This document shows positions 43,955-53,283 of a stretch of DNA of 64,000 nucleotides, piece after piece (position 1 is the first letter of the stretch; every line of letters starts with the position of its first letter). The stretch spans positions 1-64,000 of the forward strand of contig JAEZUM010000024.1 in the NCBI GenBank assembly GCA_023421075.1, read 5' to 3'. Below the pieces are notes generated by a model. It was given only the letters and a program-made list of their open reading frames with translations. It was not told where the DNA came from and did no database searches. The position numbers and the translations under genes were made by a program. Source of the stretch: Bacillota bacterium (GTDB lineage Bacteria > Bacillota > Clostridia > Lachnospirales > Lachnospiraceae).

Positions 43955-44707
43955 ATGAAGATTAAGGATAAAAAAATCATTATAGTAATATACATGATAA
44001 CAATGATCATCGGATCAGCAATTTTAGTCTATTATCCGACCGGATCACAGCTGCAGAGCAACGAAAAATCAGCTGAAGCAGCGAATCTGAAGGCTAGTAA
44101 GAGGGCGACAGAGGAAGCAGAAGCAGAGGATTCCATTACACTAATGAGTACGGATGCAATTCCCGGTCCTAGTGTAACTCCGACGCCTACTCCTGTACCG
44201 ACGCCCACACCGCTTCCTGTGTATCCTCTGGAGGAGGAAGGATTTCCGGTTGAGCTGGAAGAGCTGGTTGAAACTTATTATGATGCTAAGGTGAATTGCG
44301 ATATTGAAACGATGAAAAGTATCTCCTCCGATCCGGAGAACGTAATCACAAAGAAGCAATTACTGAAGCTTGTTGAAGGAATTGATGTATATAAGAATAT
44401 TAAGTGCTATGTTAAGAAATCGTATGAAGAGGATACCTATATTGTCTTCGTATATTATGATATTAAGTTCATCGGATTGAAAACGCTGGCGCCTTCTTTA
44501 TCGAAGCTCTATATTATTACGGATGATACCGGTGAGCTGAAGATTTATGATGGTGAATTTACAGAGGAACAGAGGAACTACATTGCTGCCAGAAGTGAGG
44601 ATGAGGATGTTATCGCACTGCGAAAGCATACGGATCAATTGGCGGAGGAGGCTAAAGAGCAGGATAAGGACTTAAAGGCATTTTGGGAGATACTTGACAA
44701 TTACTAG
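43955..44707 (+). CDS. Membrane-anchored NTF2-like hypothetical protein
   Basis: A 250-residue protein with an N-terminal signal anchor (IIIVIYMITMIIGSAILVYY), an Ala/Glu-rich and then PTPTPVPTPTP linker (about 40-90), and a soluble domain of about 150 residues. That domain opens VETYYDAKVNCDIETMKSI and continues YIVFVYYDIKFIG, a cystatin/NTF2-like pattern. The tail is strongly charged. Such domains usually bind small ligands or serve as envelope scaffolds; no specific function is known. The EamA gene follows 17 bases later, so co-transcription is likely. Confidence 0.72.
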   Translation: MKIKDKKIIIVIYMITMIIGSAILVYYPTGSQLQSNEKSAEAANLKASKRATEEAEAEDSITLMSTDAIPGPSVTPTPTPVPTPTPLPVYPLEEEGFPVELEELVETYYDAKVNCDIETMKSISSDPENVITKKQLLKLVEGIDVYKNIKCYVKKSYEEDTYIVFVYYDIKFIGLKTLAPSLSKLYIITDDTGELKIYDGEFTEEQRNYIAARSEDEDVIALRKHTDQLAEEAKEQDKDLKAFWEILDNY

Positions 44708-44724
44708 ACGAAGGAGACATATCT

Positions 44725-45594
44725 ATGTGGATTCTATTTGCATTCGGTTCTGCTTTATTTGCCGGTATGACTGCGATTTTATCGAAAAGTGGGATTAAAA
44801 ATACGGATTCCAATGTTGCGACAGCAATCAGAACGGTAGTAGTCCTATTGTTTTCCTGGGTTATGGTGTTTGTTGTAGGTTCCCAGGGGACCATTGAAGA
44901 GATTAGCGGAAAGACCTTACTGTTTCTTGTCTTATCCGGCATTGCCACAGGTGCATCCTGGTTATGTTATTTTAAGGCATTACAGCTTGGTAATGTGAAT
45001 AAGGTTACACCAATCGATAAATCCAGTACGATTCTGACGATGATTTTAGCAATTTTATTTCTTGGAGAAAGCCTTACTATTACAAAAGCAATAGCGATCC
45101 TTCTCATCGGGAGTGGCACATATCTGATGATTCAGAAGAAACGGGAGGAGGAGATTCCGGAGGTACATAATAGCCGATGGATCATGTATGCTGTATTCTC
45201 CGCTGTATTCGCCAGTCTGACCTCTATTCTTGGAAAGATCGGAATCGAAGGAGTAGAATCGAATCTTGGAACAGCGATTCGAACGATTGTAGTACTGATC
45301 ATGGCCTGGATGATCGTATTTGCCACAGGTAAGCAGCATCTGGTTCAAAAGATTGATCGTAAGAGCTGGATATTCCTAATTCTATCCGGTTTTGCAACCG
45401 GCGGCTCCTGGTTATGTTATTACAGAGCGCTACAGGATGGTCTTGCTAGCGTGGTAGTACCGATAGATAAGCTTAGTATTCTTATAACAATTATATTTTC
45501 CTATGTATTTCTTAAGGAGACTCTGACCAGGAAAGCACTACTCGGATTAATCCTGATTGTCGGAGGAACCTTATCGCTTCTGATCAAATGGTAG
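44725..45594 (+). CDS. EamA/DMT-family transporter
   Basis: Ten-span membrane transporter of 289 residues with the two-fold EamA repeat. The halves are strikingly similar (IATGASWLCYFKALQLGNV versus FATGGSWLCYYRALQDGLA; NVATAIRTVVVLLFSW versus NLGTAIRTIVVLIMAW), even at DNA level. The family exports metabolites such as amino acids or nucleobases; the substrate is unknown. AAGGAG precedes ATG 44725. A terminator follows about 30 bases after the stop. Confidence 0.93.
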   Translation: MWILFAFGSALFAGMTAILSKSGIKNTDSNVATAIRTVVVLLFSWVMVFVVGSQGTIEEISGKTLLFLVLSGIATGASWLCYFKALQLGNVNKVTPIDKSSTILTMILAILFLGESLTITKAIAILLIGSGTYLMIQKKREEEIPEVHNSRWIMYAVFSAVFASLTSILGKIGIEGVESNLGTAIRTIVVLIMAWMIVFATGKQHLVQKIDRKSWIFLILSGFATGGSWLCYYRALQDGLASVVVPIDKLSILITIIFSYVFLKETLTRKALLGLILIVGGTLSLLIKW

Positions 45595-45623
45595 TTACGA
45601 AGCAGAATAAAAACGTTAGATTT

Positions 45624-45661
45624 GCTCCATGAAAGCGTCATTGTTTTCATGGAGCTTTTTG
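45624..45661 (+). terminator. Terminator after the EamA gene
   Basis: GCTCCATGAAA (45624-45634) pairs with TTTCATGGAGC (45645-45655), then TTTTT. Confidence 0.92.
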
Positions 45662-45751
45662 TACCGATCAGTTGTGAGGTAAAATATGGTAGATGTTTTC
45701 ATTATTATAAGATATAATTACGATAAAGACTTATTCCTCCGGAGGAGATAA

Positions 45752-45937
45752 ATGAAAAATAAAAGATATCACAGAATAGTTAACATAATATCGTTATGTA
45801 TAATTGTAACTTTTTTATTCATTTCCTGCACACATAATAACGGAAATAAAGCAAGGAACTTATTGAATGATCAAATAGATGATATACCGGATAAATCTAC
45901 CATAGAGGAAGATTTTTTAATTGATAGTGTATCTTAG
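45752..45937 (+). CDS. Small lipoprotein, hypothetical
   Basis: A 61-residue product with a basic N-terminus, hydrophobic stretch (IVNIISLCIIVTFLFISC) and lipobox FISC, leaving a mature tail of about 35 acidic/polar residues. CCGGAGGAG precedes ATG 45752, so translation looks real. No family is recognised. The helicase gene starts 21 bases after its stop, suggesting one transcript, although a functional link between a tiny lipoprotein and a DNA helicase is not obvious. Confidence 0.65.
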   Translation: MKNKRYHRIVNIISLCIIVTFLFISCTHNNGNKARNLLNDQIDDIPDKSTIEEDFLIDSVS

Positions 45938-45958
45938 GTATGAAAGGAGCTTAACCAA

Positions 45959-48900
45959 GTGAATTCCCTAACATTATTTCATTTTTATACATCCGATTGG
46001 TTTCAGAAGGCACTGGGCTCTCCGACGCAGGTTCAGGAAGAGGCATGGCCTTCCATCGCAGAAGGAAATCATACCTTAGTATCGGCACCTACCGGAACCG
46101 GTAAGACATTGTCTGCCTTTCTGGTGTTTATTGATCGTTTAAAAGCCCAGGCCAGGGAAGGTACCTTACCACAAGAGCTTCAGTTGATCTATGTTTCTCC
46201 TCTTAAATCCCTAGCCTCCGATATTCGTGAGAATCTAAAACGACCACTGGAGGGAATCTATGAGGAGGAGCTGTTATCAGGCAATTTTAAGGAGGTACAA
46301 CCGCCTGTTTTGAGTATTGCGATTCGTACCGGTGATACTACGCAGAGTGAGCGTAGGCAGATGATCAAAAAGCCTCCGCATATTCTAATTACGACACCAG
46401 AGTCCTTATATCTGATGCTTACCAGTAAATCCGGTCAATCGATACTGCACACTGCAAATGCAATTATACTGGATGAACTGCATGCGTTGATTGATTCGAA
46501 GCGTGGAGCTCATCTGATGCTATCAATCGCCCGTCTGGACAAGCTATGTGAGAGACCGCTTCAGCGGATCGGTCTGTCCGCCACCATAGAACCTCTGGCG
46601 AATGCAGCTTCGTATTTGGCACCGGACCCGGTGCGGATTGTAGCTCCGAAGATGCATAAGAACATTAAAATTGCTGTAACCAGCCCACTTCCGGATCGGC
46701 GTAGCGGAGTCAAGGACTCGGTATGGCAGGAGGTTGCCAGAGCAGTCTATGCTCATTGCAACAGTGCCAGAAGTATTATCGCCTTTGTGGAAGGTCGAGC
46801 ATATGCGGAGAAGCTTGCTTACTTTGTGAATCAAATTGCCGGAGAAGGCTTTGCCCGGACACATCATGGAAGTCTGTCAAAGGAGCAGCGGTTTGAGGTA
46901 GAGAACTCACTTCGAAGCGGTACACTACGGATGTTATGTGCTACCTCCTCCATGGAGTTAGGAATCGACGTAGGCGATATCGATCAGGTATTTCAGATTG
47001 GATGTCCCAGGTCTATCTCAAGTACGATGCAGCGGCTTGGTCGTGCCGGACATAACCCGAATCGGACCAGTGTAATGCATATCTTTCCTAGAACGGCTTC
47101 GGAAGGAATCTACAGCGGCTTTACCGCGGAGGTAGTCAGAAAAGGAGGAGTAGAACATTTAAATCCACCCAGACTCTGCCTGGATATTCTGGCACAGCAT
47201 CTGGTATCTATGGCGACCGGTGATGGATATGAGGTTGATGAGGTGATGGAGCTGTTACCTAGAGCGTATCCGTTTCGCGAGGTAACTAAGGACGATGTGA
47301 AGGATGTTCTCGGTATGCTGGCCGGAGATTATGAGCATGAGCGCAATATACCGGTTCGCCCCCGTATTCTTTATGATCGAATCAACGAGCGTGTGTATGG
47401 TGATCCTTATAGTCGTATGCTGGCTGTATCAGCAGGAGGTACCATTCCGGATAAAGGTCTGTACACAGTTAAGACAGAGACCGGAGTGAAGCTGGGAGAG
47501 CTGGATGAAGAATTTATCTTTGAATCAAGGATTGGAGATCGGTTCTTACTGGGTACCTTTGCATGGCAGATTACTAAGATTCAGAAGGATACTGTCTTAG
47601 TAACTCCGTCCAATACTTACGGCGCAAGATTACCCTTTTGGAAAGGGGAAGTCAAAGGCCGTAGATTGCAGACAGGTATTGCTTTTGGTACGATACTTCG
47701 ACGATTATCTATCGCTGCAGAGATCGGAACTCTTAACAAGGAACTCATAGAGCTGGGCCTTGATGACACTGCCGTCTCTGAGGGAGAAGATTTCATCAAG
47801 AGACAGCTTGCAGCAACAGGAGTATTACCCGATGACAAAACAATTCTGATCGAACATTTCCGAGATGAGACCGGTAATCAGCAGATGATGGTTCATTCTG
47901 TATTTGGACGACAGATCAATTCCCCTTTGGCGATTCTTACACTGGAGGCGGCCAAACGGTATACCCATGCCAATATCAGCTTTGTGGAGGATGATGACGG
48001 ATTTTTATTATTCCCTTACGGAGAAGAGACCATACCGGAAGGCTTATTACAACAATTAATACCGGGGGAAGCCAGAGCGGTCCTTGAAGCTGTTCTCCCC
48101 GTAACGCCACTTTTTAATATGAACTTTCGGTATAATACCGCGCATGCTCTGATGATGGGAGTGCGTAAGTCAGGGCGCTTACCCTTATGGGTTCAGCGTA
48201 TGAGAAGTGCAGAAATGCTGGATTCGTTAATCAAATATGAGAATCATCCCTTAATTCGAGAGACGAAGAGAGAGTGTCTGGAGGATTATTGGGATCTTCC
48301 CGGACTGGAATATGTCTTAAATGGAATTCATTCCGGAATGATCCATATCTGCGAGTTGTTTGTTGAGACGCCTTCCCCAATGTCATTTCTTCTCAGACAG
48401 CAGACGGAAGCAGCCAATATGTATGATTATTCTCCGACACCGATGGGAATTCATCGTGCAACTGAAGAGGCGTTAAAGGATGCTAAGTTGATTGCGCCGG
48501 CCCCCGAGCATTTACTACGGGTTTCGGAACGGAAGAGGTTGCCGGAGGATGAGAAGCAATTGCATACCTTGCTTATGATCGAAGGGGACCTGATTGCCGG
48601 AGAACTTGATGTTCCGATTGAATGGCTGGAGCTTCTGGCGAAACGTGGACAGGCCTGTTACATTGAACCGGGCTTATGGATTGCCGCGGAACATCAGGAG
48701 AGGTATCAGGCAGCTCTGTCAGAGGGCGATAAGACTGCAGGAAGACAGCTGGTGCTTCGTCAACTAAGATACCGGGGACCGCAAACAATTGAATTAGTTA
48801 CGGAACGTTATTTCTGGAATGAAGCGAATACCAGGGAAATACTGAAGGTCTTATGCAGGGACGGCGAAGCGATCGAGAGCGATGGTTTGTATTATCATGC

Positions 48901-50092
48901 TGAGCTTTATGACCGGGCGAGAAAGGAGACCATCCGCAGCAGAAGAGAGCAGATCAAGACCTTACCTTCAGAGAACTATGCTGCTTATCTGGCAAATCGA
49001 ATCTATCTGGCAGCTGCACCGGCAGAACAATTAGAGGCAGCACTGATGCAATATTCGGATCTGTCCATACCGGCAGCACTTTGGGAGAGTGTACTGCTAC
49101 CGGCAAGGGTTACCAAATATCGCCCCGAATTATTGGATACTATACTTGCCGGAGGTAACTTCTTCTGGCGGCTGCACACAGAGGAAGGACTCAGCTTTCA
49201 CCGCTATAAGGATATCGACTGGGACGTAGATGCCTCCGAGACGATGTTGGAGCTAGAGGGTAAGGAACAGATTATCTATGAAGCCTTATATCGTCGGGGG
49301 GCCAGCTTTATGCAAAGGCTTACCGGTCTGATAGAGGATGAGTCACCTTATCCTGTACTGATCAGTCTGGCTGAGAAGGGGTTGGTGTGTGCTGACAGCT
49401 TTCTGCCGATTCGTCAATGGCTTAATAAAGAGAAATTAAACAAAGCAACAATAAAGCAACGGGTATCGGCCCGAGCCAAGGCAATGTCCACCGGGAGGTG
49501 GGAGATTACGCATCCCAAGAAGCACTTATCCATGGAAGAACAATTAGACAGATGCTTTGACCGGGTGGTTATCTTATCCAGAGAGACTGCTATCGGATTA
49601 GCCTGGAGTCAGGCTCTCGAGACCCTCCGTGTTTTGGAATATACCGGTAAGGTGCGTAGAGGATATTTTATCGAAGGCTTATCCGGTGTTCAATTTATCA
49701 GGGATAAGGATTTCGCAGCTGTTATGGCAGCACTTGGGCAGCCTGGTGAAGACATTATCTGGTTGTCTGCTGTAGATCCTGCCCAACAATGGGGTAAGAG
49801 TCTGCCTCATCTAACGGAACGATCCTTTATGAATGTTGTAGGAACTGTGGTGGCACTACGATCCGGTATACCGGTGGCAGTTCTTGAACGCTCGGGAAAG
49901 CAGCTTCGCGTGTTTGATATGTTGTTCCTGGAGGAGGCAATGAAGACCTTTGCCCTTGAATTCAACAGGCATCGCATCTATTCTTCTCAGAATCGCCTTC
50001 TTATTAAGGAATATCCACCGGAAGCGGTCCAGGCATTGTCCGGTGCAGGATTTAAACGTGAATTGCAGGATTATGTATTATACCGAATATAA
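45959..50092 (+). CDS. lhr: Lhr-type ATP-dependent DNA helicase
   Basis: Large superfamily-2 helicase of 1377 residues. GTG 45959 is the start, preceded by GAAAGGAG. RecA-like domain 1 has Walker A APTGTGKT (about 43-50) and motif II DELH (172-175); domain 2 has MLCATSSMELGIDVGDID and QRLGRAGHNPN. The Lhr-core winged helix and beta region follow, and the long C-terminal extension of full-length Lhr fills about 850-1377. Lhr proteins unwind DNA or RNA:DNA duplexes and respond to DNA damage in other bacteria. Length is near the usual 1400-1500. It is followed by a bidirectional terminator. Confidence 0.93.
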   Translation: MNSLTLFHFYTSDWFQKALGSPTQVQEEAWPSIAEGNHTLVSAPTGTGKTLSAFLVFIDRLKAQAREGTLPQELQLIYVSPLKSLASDIRENLKRPLEGIYEEELLSGNFKEVQPPVLSIAIRTGDTTQSERRQMIKKPPHILITTPESLYLMLTSKSGQSILHTANAIILDELHALIDSKRGAHLMLSIARLDKLCERPLQRIGLSATIEPLANAASYLAPDPVRIVAPKMHKNIKIAVTSPLPDRRSGVKDSVWQEVARAVYAHCNSARSIIAFVEGRAYAEKLAYFVNQIAGEGFARTHHGSLSKEQRFEVENSLRSGTLRMLCATSSMELGIDVGDIDQVFQIGCPRSISSTMQRLGRAGHNPNRTSVMHIFPRTASEGIYSGFTAEVVRKGGVEHLNPPRLCLDILAQHLVSMATGDGYEVDEVMELLPRAYPFREVTKDDVKDVLGMLAGDYEHERNIPVRPRILYDRINERVYGDPYSRMLAVSAGGTIPDKGLYTVKTETGVKLGELDEEFIFESRIGDRFLLGTFAWQITKIQKDTVLVTPSNTYGARLPFWKGEVKGRRLQTGIAFGTILRRLSIAAEIGTLNKELIELGLDDTAVSEGEDFIKRQLAATGVLPDDKTILIEHFRDETGNQQMMVHSVFGRQINSPLAILTLEAAKRYTHANISFVEDDDGFLLFPYGEETIPEGLLQQLIPGEARAVLEAVLPVTPLFNMNFRYNTAHALMMGVRKSGRLPLWVQRMRSAEMLDSLIKYENHPLIRETKRECLEDYWDLPGLEYVLNGIHSGMIHICELFVETPSPMSFLLRQQTEAANMYDYSPTPMGIHRATEEALKDAKLIAPAPEHLLRVSERKRLPEDEKQLHTLLMIEGDLIAGELDVPIEWLELLAKRGQACYIEPGLWIAAEHQERYQAALSEGDKTAGRQLVLRQLRYRGPQTIELVTERYFWNEANTREILKVLCRDGEAIESDGLYYHAELYDRARKETIRSRREQIKTLPSENYAAYLANRIYLAAAPAEQLEAALMQYSDLSIPAALWESVLLPARVTKYRPELLDTILAGGNFFWRLHTEEGLSFHRYKDIDWDVDASETMLELEGKEQIIYEALYRRGASFMQRLTGLIEDESPYPVLISLAEKGLVCADSFLPIRQWLNKEKLNKATIKQRVSARAKAMSTGRWEITHPKKHLSMEEQLDRCFDRVVILSRETAIGLAWSQALETLRVLEYTGKVRRGYFIEGLSGVQFIRDKDFAAVMAALGQPGEDIIWLSAVDPAQQWGKSLPHLTERSFMNVVGTVVALRSGIPVAVLERSGKQLRVFDMLFLEEAMKTFALEFNRHRIYSSQNRLLIKEYPPEAVQALSGAGFKRELQDYVLYRI

Positions 50093-50105
50093 GATGATAT
50101 GACAG

Positions 50106-50145
50106 GAAAAAGTCCGACATTCGCTTGCGATGCCGGACTTTTTCG
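50106..50145. terminator. Bidirectional terminator after lhr
   Basis: AAAAAGTCCGACAT pairs with the later ATGCCGGACTTTTT (one mismatch) around TCGCTTGCG. It can serve both lhr and the convergent GH18 gene. Confidence 0.88.
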
Positions 50146-50216
50146 TAATTGTATGTTATTAAACCATTATATAATAATATAGTCTAATGTTCGATGATGA
50201 ATTAATTGAAGCTTAC

Positions 50217-51491
50217 TTAGGTTATTTTTAGGATATCAAATTGTGAATTAAATAATAACCATAGCTGTGCATTATAAGTCATGATGTTCCATATCCCACT
50301 ATTATAAATTTGATATGTGCGATTTGACATCAGCAGGGCATTGACACTTCTGGCATCGATAAACCATACGATGTGCATTATTGGTAAGCTGATATCTGTC
50401 TGTACATAGCTAAAATATGGTGTCTGAGAATCCTCATCAAACAGGATAACGGAATTCGTGTCAGCAGCCAATTCTAGGGTGGAGCTAAGGCGGAGTGCTG
50501 TGATACTGGATTTTTGGGGAACATAGGGAAGCTCCCAATCGTAACCGATTACGGACATTCCTAAAGTGATTTTATCCGGAGATACATAGGTTAAAATCTT
50601 GTTGATGTAGTCATCGATTATATTTATGTTACTGACCGGCATAGGGGGTCCTTCGTTCTTACCCCATTTTAGCTGCATGAATATCATGTTATCTACATAC
50701 ATACTAAATTCAGAATAATCAATATCCTCCGTAATTTGGTTGTCACCGTAGTTAATGGTCATAAAGAATAGTAGATTTTCCTTCTTTAGTAGTTCGGATA
50801 GCTTCTGAACATATACTTTAAAATAGGAGATATTATCACTGTTTAAAAGATTGAACACAATATTAAGCCCACGATATCCTTTGCTTTTCATAATATTAAT
50901 AATTCCATTGATTACCTTCATTTGGTTTTCTTCACTTAGAAGGATTCGGTAGGCGGTATCGACATCCGGTTCTCCCTGGAGTGTTAGGATGGATAGTAAT
51001 AAGAGCGGAATAACCTGATACTCATTTGATAATCGAATCATTTCCGTATCATCACTGTAGGTATATATCTCAAGATCCTCCAATACCCTATAATTAAAGA
51101 CGGATAGATAGGTAAGATTGGGTAAAGTTTTTTTGAGTGTTTCGGTTTTAATAAATGGAAAGGTAAATCCATTTGTTGCCATAGTTCCTTCGGTATTATA
51201 ACTGATTACCAGGGTCTCTCCGGGGGTTAAATATCCCCGATCCATTATAAAGGAGTTATTTCGAAGCAGCTGCATTACGGTGACTTGATAAGAATCTGCG
51301 ATGCTTTGCAGAGAATCTCCCGGTTCAACGATATGGGACTGCTTTGGATAGGCAATAATAAGAGGTTGACCTTCCACTAATTGTAATTGATTTTCCAAAT
51401 CATTCTCGTAAATGAATCGGTTAACATCTATTCCAAAGCGTTCGGCGATCGAATGAATGGTATCATTTTGCTGAACCACATATATAGTCAT
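50217..51491 (-). CDS. LysM-LysM-GH18 spore-type protein with degenerate active site
   Basis: A 424-residue protein with two N-terminal LysM domains (about 2-48 and 51-97: YVVQQNDTIHSIAERFGI; HIVEPGDSLQSIADSYQV) and a GH18 barrel, the layout of the spore cortex/coat enzymes YaaH and SleL. The GH18 catalytic DGxDxDxE region reads GLNIVFNLLNS: both the acid Glu and preceding Asp are replaced. The later MTYEWG-type Tyr is Leu (FMQLKWGKNEGPPMPVSN). Substrate-binding motifs persist. It is thus probably a binding or structural spore protein, not a hydrolase. No signal peptide, as usual for mother-cell coat proteins. GAGGAA precedes the ATG. Confidence 0.85.
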   Translation of the reverse strand: MTIYVVQQNDTIHSIAERFGIDVNRFIYENDLENQLQLVEGQPLIIAYPKQSHIVEPGDSLQSIADSYQVTVMQLLRNNSFIMDRGYLTPGETLVISYNTEGTMATNGFTFPFIKTETLKKTLPNLTYLSVFNYRVLEDLEIYTYSDDTEMIRLSNEYQVIPLLLLSILTLQGEPDVDTAYRILLSEENQMKVINGIINIMKSKGYRGLNIVFNLLNSDNISYFKVYVQKLSELLKKENLLFFMTINYGDNQITEDIDYSEFSMYVDNMIFMQLKWGKNEGPPMPVSNINIIDDYINKILTYVSPDKITLGMSVIGYDWELPYVPQKSSITALRLSSTLELAADTNSVILFDEDSQTPYFSYVQTDISLPIMHIVWFIDARSVNALLMSNRTYQIYNSGIWNIMTYNAQLWLLFNSQFDILKIT

Positions 51492-51582
51492 ATTATTCCT
51501 CGGAGGAATGGTTTAGTTTATTATATGCGAATGCTGTTTATTTAGTATTCTTGCTGTCATTATCTTCGTTAATAATAGCAAA

Positions 51583-51616
51583 AGGAAGAGCCCGGTATTT
51601 TCTACCGGACTCTTCC
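51583..51616. terminator. Terminator stem between the Big_2 and GH18 genes
   Basis: AGGAAGAGCCCGGTA pairs with TACCGGACTCTTCCT (one mismatch), loop TTTTC. It stops the Big_2 gene transcript on the minus strand. Confidence 0.75.
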
Positions 51617-51661
51617 TAAACAGAACACAGATCATATATATTTATATGATATAACAAATTA

Positions 51662-52624
51662 TTATTCTACGTTAACCTTGATGGTAACCTTTCTGCCATC
51701 TACATAGGCATAGATGGAAGCAGTACCGGGTGACACAGTTGAAACAACACCGGATGCGGAGACAGTAGCAACAGATTTCTTACTGGAAGTCCAGGTGATC
51801 TTACTGTTCGTTCCTAAGATGGAAAGAGTCTTGTTATCGCCCATGTTAAGAGTGAATTCCTTGGTGCTCGCCTTTATCACTTTTACCGTTGAGGTTAGCT
51901 TAATGCCATTAACAGTAGCAGTAATTACAGTGGTTCCGGGACCTTTCGCGCGTACCCTTCCATCATGCATAATAGCTGCAATTGCAGTATTTCCGGAGGT
52001 CCATTTGACAGTACCGGGAGCACCGGCCACCTTCAACGTCTTGATAAAGCCTGACCAGCCGTCGAGTTCAAGTACAACCTTCTCATGATTGATACCAACG
52101 ACACTTACCTTGCTGTTAATTCCCTTCCCATCGACTGTAGCTGTGATGGTAGCGGTACCGGCAGACTTCGCTGTTACTTTACCATTTTCTGATACGGTTG
52201 CGATGGATGGATCACTGGAAGAGTAGGTTACTTCACTTTTTGCACCAAGTACCGGTAAAGAAGTGGTTTGGTTCTTCGTCAGGATTACATTTTCTTTCAT
52301 GAAGATAACATTTACTTTACAACGAATTCTCTGTCCGGCGACAGATGCGGTAATGGTAACAGAGCCGGGAGCCTTCGCAAATACCTTACCACTTCCGGAT
52401 ACCGTAGCTACATGACTGTTGCTGGTGGTCCAGGATGCCTTCTGTGAGGTACCTCCGACACGAAGGGTCTTATAATGATCGACCTCCAGAACTAGATTGG
52501 TTTCATTAATATATATTCCACTGGCAGCCTGTGCTGTCTTGATATCTTTTGTAAAGGGGATGGATGAAAGAGTGACTATACTGAAAATCAGTATGAATGA
52601 AAAAAGCTTGCGCATTTTTTTCAT
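51662..52624 (-). CDS. Secreted protein with tandem Big_2 Ig-like domains
   Basis: A 320-residue exported protein starting MKKMRKLFSFILIFS (AAGGAGG just upstream; 19 earlier codons of the frame discarded). After the signal peptide, about four bacterial Ig-like (Big_2) repeats follow. Each has a strand such as VTWTSSNxxVATVSxxGKVxAKxPGxxTITA (e.g. SHVATVSGSGKVFAKAPGS; SIATVSENGKVTAKSAGTAT). These domains act as adhesion or spacer modules on the surface. No anchor motif and no catalytic domain are seen. It lies next to spore/envelope genes. Confidence 0.88.
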   Translation of the reverse strand: MKKMRKLFSFILIFSIVTLSSIPFTKDIKTAQAASGIYINETNLVLEVDHYKTLRVGGTSQKASWTTSNSHVATVSGSGKVFAKAPGSVTITASVAGQRIRCKVNVIFMKENVILTKNQTTSLPVLGAKSEVTYSSSDPSIATVSENGKVTAKSAGTATITATVDGKGINSKVSVVGINHEKVVLELDGWSGFIKTLKVAGAPGTVKWTSGNTAIAAIMHDGRVRAKGPGTTVITATVNGIKLTSTVKVIKASTKEFTLNMGDNKTLSILGTNSKITWTSSKKSVATVSASGVVSTVSPGTASIYAYVDGRKVTIKVNVE

Positions 52625-52778
52625 ATGACTTGCCTCCTTATGTTCTGACAATGATGATATGAACGAGTTACCAGATACCAATGGAGTCAGGAGAGCATCC
52701 TAACCCGTAATCGCATTGATAAATTCATTATAGGTTAAATCGACATAAGGTTCACTATTAAATTATTGGCATACAAAA

Positions 52779-52812
52779 TGCCTGGAAATGTCTTTTTAAG
52801 AATTTCCAGGCA
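52779..52812 (-). terminator. Terminator after the first Gly/Cys-rich small gene
   Basis: TGCCTGGAAAT (52779-52789) and ATTTCCAGGCA (52802-52812) form an 11-bp stem; reading the minus strand, a TTTTG run follows. Confidence 0.8.
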
Positions 52813-52855
52813 GAGTAATGAAGTAGATTTGAAACAGCCTAACCTTTATTTCCCT

Positions 52856-53071
52856 TTAGAATAAGGAACCGCCGCTTAAAGAAAGAATTAAGATAAGGGG
52901 TAAGATGCCGCTTAGCCCGTTATTGCAGCCACAGTCATTATTTCCTGTGCATCCTCCGAATAACCCGCCGTCCCCCGTGCACATGGTAAGTAGTAGAATT
53001 AAGAAAATAGGGCTGATACAATTGTCATTTCTGTTATCGTTGCAGTAAGAATTGGATGATAAATCACTCAT
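52856..53071 (-). CDS. Small Gly/Cys-rich two-helix protein (paralog 1)
   Basis: A 71-residue protein with Asn/Cys-rich N-terminus, a hydrophobic run (SPIFLILLLTMC), a Gly/Cys loop (GDGGLFGGCTGNNDCGC) and a second hydrophobic run (GILPLILILSLSGGS). The identical layout and length occur at 55074-55289. Clostridial genomes carry similar high-cysteine, Gly-rich small proteins sometimes named after chorion-class proteins; a spore-coat or spore-membrane role is inferred from composition and neighbours, not proven. CAGGAGG precedes the ATG. The upstream region is conserved with the paralog. Confidence 0.8.
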   Translation of the reverse strand: MSDLSSNSYCNDNRNDNCISPIFLILLLTMCTGDGGLFGGCTGNNDCGCNNGLSGILPLILILSLSGGSLF

Positions 53072-53109
53072 AGTTGAGCCTCCTGTTGATTTTAATTTTT
53101 ATAGTTTAT

Positions 53110-53149
53110 CATATGCAACGATTTGATATATTTACATATATCAATGTGA
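53110..53149 (-). promoter_or_regulatory. Conserved upstream element of small protein 1
   Basis: Shares CATATGCA, ATATATTTACA and ATATC-N-ATGTGA with 55323-55363. On the minus strand, TGCATATGATA resembles a sporulation-sigma -10 (CATA-N3-TA); no clear -35 was found. Confidence 0.5.
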
Positions 53150-53283
53150 CTTGATCACATAAGGAACCCATAATCATAACAGAAGATTGCGAAATTTGGA
53201 CTATGAATGTAATTGAAAACACTAGAGGTTTATATTAATATGATTATAGATGAAAAGTATGGTGCAATGGGGGGGAAGATCAG

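Noticed and set aside
53110..53149. Full SigE or SigK promoter call for the small-protein genes
   Set aside because: The -10-like CATATG-N-TA is present in both copies, but no convincing -35 at the right distance was found, so only a conserved element is reported.
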